Assembly: GCA_900539595.1 (NCBI GenBank)
Contig: UQCQ01000002.1
Location: forward strand, 1 to 64,000
DNA: 64,000 bases
Source: an uncultured Mollicutes bacterium
GTDB lineage: Bacteria > Bacillota_I > Bacilli_A > RFN20 > CAG-826
Direction: 5' to 3'
Position 1 is the stretch's first letter. The number at the start of each line of letters is the position of its first letter. Positions 1-7,328 of the stretch are shown here, piece by piece. Made by a program: the position numbers and the translations under genes. The notes beneath the pieces are model-generated. The model saw only the letters and a program-made list of their open reading frames with translations. It was not told the DNA's origin and did not search any database.

Positions 1-337
1 TCATTCCCACTTCAGGATGGCCGGGAGTAATGGAACCCAGCTGACGGAAAGATTTCAAGTCTTCCATGCTTATTGAATAACCGAGGCAGTGAAGCGTGGT
101 ATAAAGCAAGGAGGAAACGTGACCGCAAGAAAGCACGAAACGATCACGGTTAATCCAATCCGGATGTTTGGGGTCGGCTGTTAAATGATCGTGGAAAAGC
201 GCATAAACAGCCGGAGCGGCATCTAAGGCCATGCCCGGATGACCGGAATTTGCTTTATTGATGGCGTCTAATGTTGTGGAACGCATCGCCGCGATGGACA
301 ACGCCGCGTCTTGTTTCGTTTTTCCGTTTTCAAACAT
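1..337 (-). CDS. tkt: Transketolase, N-terminal part (runs off the window)
   Basis: The 112 visible residues are the amino end of a transketolase, the thiamine-diphosphate enzyme that moves two-carbon units between sugar phosphates in the non-oxidative pentose phosphate pathway. The sequence shows the family's N-terminal hallmarks: MRSTTLDAINKANSGHPG, where the His of SGHPG contacts cofactor and substrate, then RDRFVLSCGH and a Leu-Gly-Tyr stretch. The ATG at 337 follows a strong Shine-Dalgarno (TAAGGAG, 343-350). The gene lies 14 nt after aspS on the same strand and is probably co-transcribed with hisS-aspS. The C-terminal five-sixths lies beyond base 1, so the pyrimidine and C-terminal domains cannot be checked. 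Confidence 0.95.
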   Translation of the reverse strand, partial: MFENGKTKQDAALSIAAMRSTTLDAINKANSGHPGMALDAAPAVYALFHDHLTADPKHPDWINRDRFVLSCGHVSSLLYTTLHCLGYSISMEDLKSFRQLGSITPGHPEVGM

Positions 338-351
338 TTTGTTCTCCTTAT

Positions 352-2085
352 TTATTCTTCGGTAACGGCAATATCGAGGATTTCCAACTGATCAGGGGAA
401 ACCGGGGTTGGGGCTTTGGAGGTGGGGTCCACGGCTTGAAGGTTTTTCGGGAAAGCCTCCACATCGCGGATGTTATCCGTGCCACAGAGAATCATGGCTA
501 GACGGTCGAGACCAAACGCCATTCCTCCATGAGGGGGAGCCCCATATTGGAAGGCATCGATAAACCAACCAAATTTTTTGGCAACATCTTCATCCGAAAG
601 CCCAAGAAGATTAAAAATCTTCCATTGAGTGTCGTGGTCATAAATACGCAGGGTTCCACCACCAGCTTCGTAACCATTAATGATAATGTCGTAAGCGTAA
701 GCGAGAACATCCTCGGGATTCGAATCTAACAAAGCTAAATCTTCGTCGCGAGGGCGAGTGAACGGATGGTGTTCCGCCGTATATTTTCCCGGTTGTCCTT
801 CAACAGGATCAAACATCGGGAAATCAACAACCCAAAGCAAATCGTAGGTGTTGGGTTTAATCAGTTGCAATTTCTTGGCGAACAAGGTGCGCAATGCCCC
901 GAGCCCAAAGTCGATATCCCGACGATAGGGGCTCGATGCAAACAAAACCAAGTCGTCTTCTTTTAATCCAAGTTTTTCTTTTAGGCTGGTTTCCATTTCG
1001 TCCGTTAGGAATTTCTTAAACGAACCATTAAGGGCACCGTCGGTAAACTTTAAAGACAAAATCCCTTTCAAATTAAATTTTCTGGCCTCAAGTTGTAGTG
1101 CGTCCAAATCTTTTCTTGAGGTTTCTTTGGCCATGGACGGGATAACAATCGCCTTGATGTAATTCGCACCCTCGAAGCCGCCGAATGGAGCCTGCTTCAA
1201 AATGTCGGTAATATCTTGGAGTTCCAATCCATATCGAGTGTCAGGTTTATCCGAACCAAATCGGTCCATAGCTTCCCAATAGGGCATTCTGCGAAGCGGG
1301 GTCTCAATATCAATCCCTTTGATTTCTTTAAAGACTTTTTTCAAAAAACCTTCATTTAAAGCCAAGATTTGATCTTGGTCCATAAACGAAATTTCTTCGT
1401 CCAATTGGGTGAATTCCGGCTGACGGTCTGCGCGAAGGTCTTCATCACGGAAACACTTTGCAACCTGGTAATAACGTTCCACTCCGCCAATCATAAGGAG
1501 CTGTTTCCAAAGTTGAGGGCTTTGAGGAAGGGCGTAGAAGCATCCGTGATGCAAACGGCTAGGAACCAAATAGTCACGGGCACCTTCCGGCGAGGAAAGA
1601 TTAAGAATCGGGGTTTCCACCTCCAAGAAATCGTGCTCGTCAAAATATTCGTGCCAAGCGCGAACAATCTTCGCTCTCGTTTTCAAATTGTTCAAAAGAC
1701 AAGGACGGCGCAAATCCAAATAACGATAATTCAAACGTGTATCTTCAAGAGCATCCGTTTTATCATCGATGATAAAGGGCGTAGTTTCCGCTTTGTTTAA
1801 TACACGCAGAGAAGTTAAGGAAACTTCGATTTCACCCGTGGCAAGACGAGGATTTGGGACGTCTTTCTTCTCCACAATACCTTTTGCCTCTACCACATAC
1901 TCATTTCGGCAATCGGGCAAAATGGAAGGATCCTTTGCAATAAGTTGAACAATTCCAGTGGAATCCCGCAAATCAAAGAATACGAGAGACCCCAAATTTC
2001 TCTTCGTAGCAATCCAGCCAAGAAGCGTTACTTCCCGGCCAACATCTGAAATCCTTAAATTCCCGTTATAATCGGTGCGTTCCAT
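352..2085 (-). CDS. aspS: Aspartyl-tRNA synthetase
   Basis: Class II synthetase that charges tRNA-Asp. The 577 residues match bacterial-type AspRS length and order: an N-terminal OB-fold anticodon-binding domain (about 1-105), the class II core with motif 2 around FRDEDLRADRQPEFTQLD, a bacterial GAD insertion (about 290-400), and motif 3 near the end (GAPPHGGMAFGLDRL). The start ATG is preceded by AAGGAG, which lies at the very end of hisS; the two genes are 3 nt apart and surely share a transcript. It cannot be told by eye whether the enzyme discriminates tRNA-Asp from tRNA-Asn, so a non-discriminating role remains possible. Confidence 0.96.
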   Translation of the reverse strand: MERTDYNGNLRISDVGREVTLLGWIATKRNLGSLVFFDLRDSTGIVQLIAKDPSILPDCRNEYVVEAKGIVEKKDVPNPRLATGEIEVSLTSLRVLNKAETTPFIIDDKTDALEDTRLNYRYLDLRRPCLLNNLKTRAKIVRAWHEYFDEHDFLEVETPILNLSSPEGARDYLVPSRLHHGCFYALPQSPQLWKQLLMIGGVERYYQVAKCFRDEDLRADRQPEFTQLDEEISFMDQDQILALNEGFLKKVFKEIKGIDIETPLRRMPYWEAMDRFGSDKPDTRYGLELQDITDILKQAPFGGFEGANYIKAIVIPSMAKETSRKDLDALQLEARKFNLKGILSLKFTDGALNGSFKKFLTDEMETSLKEKLGLKEDDLVLFASSPYRRDIDFGLGALRTLFAKKLQLIKPNTYDLLWVVDFPMFDPVEGQPGKYTAEHHPFTRPRDEDLALLDSNPEDVLAYAYDIIINGYEAGGGTLRIYDHDTQWKIFNLLGLSDEDVAKKFGWFIDAFQYGAPPHGGMAFGLDRLAMILCGTDNIRDVEAFPKNLQAVDPTSKAPTPVSPDQLEILDIAVTEE

Positions 2086-2088
2086 TTT

Positions 2089-3420
2089 TTAGTCTCCTTC
2101 ATGATGATGTTCATGGCAGCAGTTTTCTTCCTCATCGTCGATTTTTTCAAATTCCGCATCCAGAATTTCATCAAGGTTTTCGATTTTAGCCTCTTTTTGT
2201 TCATGGGTTTTGAGGTTTTTAAGTTGAACCACGCCTTTTTGCAAATCTTCCGTGCCGAAGATGAGAGCAAAGTTGGCTTGGCTTCGTTCGGCTTTTTTGA
2301 ACATAGAACCTAGTTTAGACGGAACAAAAGGCATCTCAACGCTGTAGCCTAGGGAACGAATTTCCTGAACCAAATGGAAACCATCGTCTAAAACTTCTTC
2401 TCCAATCGGCATCGCGTAAATATCCACGTGATGGGACACATCTTTCAATAGCCCTAGTTCTTCCATTAAGGAATAAATGCGCTCGACCCCCATCGCAAAT
2501 CCAACCCCATGATCGTAATCCTTAGGACCATTGAAATTGGCAAGCATTCCATCGTAATGGCCCCCGCCAAGCAAAGCCCCATAATCTTTTCCACTGGGGG
2601 AAATCGCATGAACTTCAAACACGATATGACCATAATAATCAAGACCGCGAACCAAGGAATCATCAATTTCATACTCGATTTCCATGTCATTGAGGATCGA
2701 AAGGGTTTGATAGAATCTTGCATCGGCTTCTTCCGAAAGGAAATCACGCATTTTTGGGGCGTTTAGGCCAATTTCATGGTCATGTTCCACCTTGCAATCC
2801 AAAATGCGCATCGGATTTAGACGGAGACGTTCTTTGCAGTCCTCACACATTTCGTCGATTTTTGTAGCGAAGAAGGAACGCAGCGCTTCTTTGTAGGCGT
2901 TTCTAGACGCAGCGTCCCCCAAAGTATTGACCTTGATTTTGAGATTCTTGAACCCCAACATGCCCAAGGCCTGCATCGCCAAGCAAATGCATTCGGCATC
3001 AAGACGAGGGGAATCCACGCCAACGCACTCCACGCCCGCTTGGGTAAATTGGCGATATCTTCCTAGTTGCGGTCTTTCGTAGCGGAAAACCGGCCCCATA
3101 TAGAAAGTCTTTAAAGGCAAATCATTCGTGGCAGTCATTTTGTGTTCAACAATGGAGCGAATGACTCCCGCAGTTCCTTCCGGGCGAAGCGTCACCGAAC
3201 GATTCCCTTTATCCATGAAGGTATACATTTCTTTGCGGACAACGTCGCTGCTTTCCCCCGTAGAACGGTCGAAAACTTCGGTATATTCTAAAATTGGTGT
3301 CTCGATGGGGCGATATCCGTACAGTTCGCTAACCGCACGAAACACGTTTTCAATGTAGGCGTAGCCATCGGCTTCGGCCCCATAAAGATCGTGGGTTCCT
3401 TTGACAGCAATAAACGGCAT
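2089..3420 (-). CDS. hisS: Histidyl-tRNA synthetase with a Cys/His-rich C-terminal tail
   Basis: Class II enzyme that charges tRNA-His. The start at 3420 (MPFIAVKGTHDLYG) fits the family N-terminus and follows AGGAGA; an in-frame start 57 nt upstream is rejected because it would translate the promoter. Motif 2 (TFYMGPVFRYERPQLGRYRQF) and the HisA signature (LVRGLDYYGHIVFE) are present, followed by the anticodon-binding domain (about 325-420). The odd part is the last 20 residues: an acidic run ends in CCHEHHHEGD, a plausible metal-binding patch that I do not know from ordinary HisRS. A good sigma-A-type promoter precedes the gene and aspS follows at 3 nt. Confidence 0.95.
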   Translation of the reverse strand: MPFIAVKGTHDLYGAEADGYAYIENVFRAVSELYGYRPIETPILEYTEVFDRSTGESSDVVRKEMYTFMDKGNRSVTLRPEGTAGVIRSIVEHKMTATNDLPLKTFYMGPVFRYERPQLGRYRQFTQAGVECVGVDSPRLDAECICLAMQALGMLGFKNLKIKVNTLGDAASRNAYKEALRSFFATKIDEMCEDCKERLRLNPMRILDCKVEHDHEIGLNAPKMRDFLSEEADARFYQTLSILNDMEIEYEIDDSLVRGLDYYGHIVFEVHAISPSGKDYGALLGGGHYDGMLANFNGPKDYDHGVGFAMGVERIYSLMEELGLLKDVSHHVDIYAMPIGEEVLDDGFHLVQEIRSLGYSVEMPFVPSKLGSMFKKAERSQANFALIFGTEDLQKGVVQLKNLKTHEQKEAKIENLDEILDAEFEKIDDEEENCCHEHHHEGD

Positions 3421-3448
3421 AAAAATACTCTCCTGATAAGGCCTGATA

Positions 3449-3477
3449 AGTATAGGCCATTCCTGGCCTTTCTTCAA
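3449..3477 (-). promoter_or_regulatory. hisS-aspS promoter with spacer palindrome and tandem repeat
   Basis: Read on the minus strand: TTGAAG (3472-3477), a 17-nt spacer, then TATACT (3449-3454). The spacer contains the inverted repeat AGGCCA-TTCC-TGGCCT (3454-3469). Between the -10 and the Shine-Dalgarno lie two copies of CTTATCAGG (3432-3440 and 3442-3450) at a 10-bp period. The promoter is read directly; an operator function for the repeats is inference. Confidence 0.75.
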
Positions 3478-3490
3478 TCAGGCGGCTGCA

Positions 3491-5665
3491 TTAATGAATA
3501 ACACGAATCACGTCGTAAACGCCTTTGATGCCCAGCAAATCAGCAAAGCAATCTTGCAGCACTTTGGCATTAGACACGGTAATGGTCATATTAATAACGT
3601 CATCCATCGTATCTTCTTTTAAATGAGCGCGTAGATCGCTGACCCCCACTCCTTTTGCTCCGAACGTCGACAAAATATCCGCCAGCAAATTCGAACGATC
3701 GTTAGCAAAGATCTGAATGTCAACGGGATAAGAAGATATGGCGAGTTCTTCTTTCCACTTCACATCGACTAAACGCGCTTTTTCATTCTGCACATTGGGG
3801 CAATTGGCTCGGTGTATCGTAATCCCTTTCCCTTTGGTGATATATCCAACAATGTCATCTCCGGGAATCGGGGTGCAGCAATGGCCTAGGCTAATCATTA
3901 ATCCTGTCACTCCGCCCCCTACGACAACCGGACTAGTATCTGCTTTCTTTGGTCTCGTTCTTTTTGCAAAATCGGTAATCGAAGGCTTGCGGCGAATCTT
4001 CAAAGTATCCAATACAGAGGCAGGTGTGGGATTACGGTTCGTTATTGCCACGAATAAATCATCCAAATTGTCGAAATGGTATTCATTCTCGATTCGAGGG
4101 TCTTCTAAGGCTTTCATCGCCGCCTCTTCTTCGATTCCCTGCATCCGGAAGGCATCGAGAAGGGATTGTTTTCCTTGACGAATTTTTTCTTCGCGCATAA
4201 AGGCTTCTTGTTTTTTCTGTAAAGCCCGACGAATGTGGTTTTGTGCAGAGGTGGTTTTGGCAATTTCAAGCCAAGAGTCATTGGGATAAGCCGTTTTTGA
4301 GGTTCGAATCTCGCAAACATCTCCGGTTTTCAAAACCGTATTGAGGGAGACGCCCACTCCATTCACGAAAGCACCAACGGCCGAATCCCCGACTTTTGTA
4401 TGGATTTTATAAGCAAAATCGAGGGTAGTAGCTCCTTTTGGCAAATCAATAACCTTGCCCATCGGAGTAAAAACATAAACATTCGCTCCGAAAATATCGC
4501 TAGTCAAAGAATGGAGGTACTCCTTCGCCGATTTACTTTGGTTATCTTCAGAAAGCGAGACGAAATCGCGGAACCAAGATAATTGATTTTCGATATCTTT
4601 TTGTTCGGATTCCTGATTGTAATTTCCTTCCTTGTATTTCCAGTGAGCCGCAACCCCAGTTTCGGCAATTTGATCCATTTCTTCCGTTCTTATTTGGATT
4701 TCATAAGCATTGCCATCCCCTGCCAAAATCGATGTATGCAACGACTGATACATGTTGGGCTTTGGCATGGCGATATAATCTTTGAAACGGCCGGGAATCG
4801 GTTTGTATGTCGAATGGATAATCCCAAGGATTTCATAGCAATTTAACGTGGTTTTCGTAATCACGCGAATCGCCAAAACATCGTAAATATCCTCAAAATT
4901 ATGGGATTTTTGATACATTTTTCGATAAATGGAATAGATGGATTTAACACGACTTTCCATCTTGAAAGGAATCTTATGCTCAAAAAGGATGTCGGCAATC
5001 CTCTTTTTTAAGCCTTCCAACGATTCCTTTCGGTGCTCAAAACGATCGTTAACTAACGCTAAAATATGCTGGTACTTTTCAGGATCCAAATACTTCAGGG
5101 ACAAGTCTTCCAATTCGCTTTGCACCGTGTAAATTCCAAGACGATGGGCAATCGGAGTAAAAACTTCGATGGTTTCCTTGGCCAAAGCTTGCTGTCTTTC
5201 GGGAGAAAGGGAATCCAAGGTACGCATGTTGTGAAGTCGATCCGCAAGTTTAACGATGATTACACGAACATCTTGAGCCATGCCGAGGAAGATTTTGCGG
5301 TGATCCTCCGCTTCAAAATCTTCCGCTGTCATGTGCGAAAGTTTCATTCTTTGAATTTTGGTTAATGCATCAACGATTTTGGCGACATCTTTGCCGAAAT
5401 CACGTTCAATGTCTTCAATCGTGGTGTCCGTGTCTTCTACCACATCATGGAGAAATGCTGCAGCCAAGGTGGAAGGACCCGCTTGCAGCTTCGCGCAAAT
5501 ATAAGCCACTTCGATCGGGTGTTGAATATAGGGCTCGCCCGATTTGCGGAACTGACCTTCGTGCTGTTTTTTGGCCAATTCATAGGCTTTTTCAATCTTT
5601 TGGCGATCGGTTTCGTTTTTAATATACGGAAAATAAATCGCTTTGAGCTGCTCCATGGTATGCAT
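3491..5665 (-). CDS. rel: Bifunctional (p)ppGpp synthetase/hydrolase, Rel (RSH family)
   Basis: Makes and degrades the alarmone (p)ppGpp during the stringent response. At 724 residues it has full RSH length. In order: HD hydrolase domain (HPIEVAYI, then FLHDVVEDTD, about 45-150), synthetase domain (RVKSIYSIYRKM and IYDVLAIRVI, about 200-320), TGS domain (VYVFTPMGKVIDLPKGATTL, about 390-450), a helical/zinc-finger region, and a C-terminal ACT domain (about 645-720). The intact HD motif suggests hydrolase activity is kept. The start at 5665 is chosen for GGAGG 7 nt upstream. A longer start at 5722 is possible, because an extended -10 (TGTTACGAT) lies 9 nt before that ATG. The window also encodes a DarB-like CBS protein, the family known to bind Rel in Bacillus. 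Confidence 0.94.
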   Translation of the reverse strand: MHTMEQLKAIYFPYIKNETDRQKIEKAYELAKKQHEGQFRKSGEPYIQHPIEVAYICAKLQAGPSTLAAAFLHDVVEDTDTTIEDIERDFGKDVAKIVDALTKIQRMKLSHMTAEDFEAEDHRKIFLGMAQDVRVIIVKLADRLHNMRTLDSLSPERQQALAKETIEVFTPIAHRLGIYTVQSELEDLSLKYLDPEKYQHILALVNDRFEHRKESLEGLKKRIADILFEHKIPFKMESRVKSIYSIYRKMYQKSHNFEDIYDVLAIRVITKTTLNCYEILGIIHSTYKPIPGRFKDYIAMPKPNMYQSLHTSILAGDGNAYEIQIRTEEMDQIAETGVAAHWKYKEGNYNQESEQKDIENQLSWFRDFVSLSEDNQSKSAKEYLHSLTSDIFGANVYVFTPMGKVIDLPKGATTLDFAYKIHTKVGDSAVGAFVNGVGVSLNTVLKTGDVCEIRTSKTAYPNDSWLEIAKTTSAQNHIRRALQKKQEAFMREEKIRQGKQSLLDAFRMQGIEEEAAMKALEDPRIENEYHFDNLDDLFVAITNRNPTPASVLDTLKIRRKPSITDFAKRTRPKKADTSPVVVGGGVTGLMISLGHCCTPIPGDDIVGYITKGKGITIHRANCPNVQNEKARLVDVKWKEELAISSYPVDIQIFANDRSNLLADILSTFGAKGVGVSDLRAHLKEDTMDDVINMTITVSNAKVLQDCFADLLGIKGVYDVIRVIH

Positions 5666-5764
5666 GGGGTACCCTCCATTGGGGGGCAGAGGTTTTAAGT
5701 TTTTTTGAGCACTGTCATCCATAATGGAAATATCGTAACACAGGAACAAAAAAGAAAAATGGGG

Positions 5765-7327
5765 CTATTTAACGATAACGGGGCTGCATTCAAAGCGTAC
5801 GGCAGTTTTTCCGTTATATTCGTTAATTCTAAATTTCCCATCCAACGCGATGTGTTTGGAAGGGTTAAGAGGATGTTCTTTATTGATTTGGAAACTAAAA
5901 ATCTCCACGGAATGGTAATTTGTTTTCATGCATTTCCCCGAGGAGACAACTTTAAGCATCGAGGCCGGAACTTCGTTAATTCGAAATAACGGCTCTTCGT
6001 GTTCGGTTCCAAAAGGGCCAAACGAGCGAATCAAGGGGTATAAGTCTGGGGTAAGGTCATTAAGAATCAAATTAATATGAGGGGGAGGTTCAACGGAAAA
6101 AGGGTGATTTTTTGAAAACTCCAGGAAGGATTTTTGGAGAAGATCCAGATTTTCCTGTTTAACGCTGGCCCCTCCCGCGTAATCGTGCCCGCCAAACCGC
6201 TCCAAAATCTTTTCATTTTCTTTCCAAAATTCCATGACGTTGAAGCCTTCTTTGCTTCGTGCCGAGCCGACAAAAACGCCAGACTCTTTTCTGCTGGGAG
6301 AAAAAACCATGATTGGTTTATCGTATTCGTTAAGTAATTTGTTGGCCAAAAGGCCGTTGAGACCTTCTGGAAGATTATCCACAACCGAAATTCCGGGAAG
6401 CGAGGGATCAAAATTTAATTCGTTTTCGGCTTTTTTGGTAGCGTCTTTGCGGTTTTGGTTCGTATTCCGTAAATAAGAGACCATGGCTTGTTCGAATTCA
6501 AGCCCACGATCGGATTTAGCAAAATAATCGACGATTTTATTGCCAAAATGCCCTTCTTCCATTCTTCCAACGGAATTGATTTGAGGAATAATTTCCATTC
6601 CCAAAACCTTTTCGTCAATATGGCGTCGACTAGTTAAATCCAAAATCTGATTCACATTATTTCTGACAATCAAATGCAAGGTGAGAGAAACGAGTTTTTG
6701 ATTGTATCCCCTTAGTGGCATACAATCCGAAATCGTAGAAATACCTGCCAAAATGGCCAAGTACTCGTCGTTTTTATTCAGCAAATAACGAGAAAAGCCA
6801 AAGCAAAGTTCTCCCGCGGAAATCGGATACGGGCCGTACTTCAAGCGGTCAGGATGAACAAAGGCAAACGCATCAAGAGGGGGGCACTCTCCGATTTCAT
6901 GATGGTCCAAAACGATTACGTCTACGCCTTTTTCCTTTAAATAGCGAATTTCCGTGCTGGAGCTGACGCCATTATCCACAAGGATAACCAAGTCAAAACA
7001 ATTGGCGATTCTAACGGCGTTCTCCATCGTTAAACCGTACCCGTCCAAATAGCGGGACGGAATAAAAACCTGAGCTTCTGATCCGATTTGGCGAAGACAA
7101 ATTTTAATAATAGACGCCGACATGATTCCGTCAGCGTCATAATCGCCATAAATAAGGATGCGATCGTGTTTTTTTATCCCTAGCTCAATTCGGGTTTTCG
7201 CACGAACTAAATCGGGGGTTTCAGGCAAAAGAGGAATATCGTCAAACGTAGCGGGTTTCGCCATGGCTTCGTATTCTTCTTCCGTGAGAGAATAGTAACG
7301 GAGAAGCCGTTTTTTGACGTCAGGCAT
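5765..7327 (-). CDS. recJ: Single-stranded-DNA 5'-3' exonuclease RecJ (DHH family)
   Basis: Exonuclease that resects 5' strands in recombination and mismatch repair. The DHH phosphoesterase signatures are clear: GDYDADGIMSA (about residue 60) and VIVLDHHEIGE (about 135), with GHDYAGGASV in the DHHA1 domain (about 385). At 520 residues it is shorter than E. coli RecJ (about 577) and much shorter than the Bacillus protein, so C-terminal accessory domains are absent. The ATG at 7327 begins 1 nt after the secDF stop, which suggests translational coupling, but no clear Shine-Dalgarno is seen. A GTG at 7369 inside secDF is the alternative start. Confidence 0.88.
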   Translation of the reverse strand: MPDVKKRLLRYYSLTEEEYEAMAKPATFDDIPLLPETPDLVRAKTRIELGIKKHDRILIYGDYDADGIMSASIIKICLRQIGSEAQVFIPSRYLDGYGLTMENAVRIANCFDLVILVDNGVSSSTEIRYLKEKGVDVIVLDHHEIGECPPLDAFAFVHPDRLKYGPYPISAGELCFGFSRYLLNKNDEYLAILAGISTISDCMPLRGYNQKLVSLTLHLIVRNNVNQILDLTSRRHIDEKVLGMEIIPQINSVGRMEEGHFGNKIVDYFAKSDRGLEFEQAMVSYLRNTNQNRKDATKKAENELNFDPSLPGISVVDNLPEGLNGLLANKLLNEYDKPIMVFSPSRKESGVFVGSARSKEGFNVMEFWKENEKILERFGGHDYAGGASVKQENLDLLQKSFLEFSKNHPFSVEPPPHINLILNDLTPDLYPLIRSFGPFGTEHEEPLFRINEVPASMLKVVSSGKCMKTNYHSVEIFSFQINKEHPLNPSKHIALDGKFRINEYNGKTAVRFECSPVIVK

Positions 7328-7328
7328 A

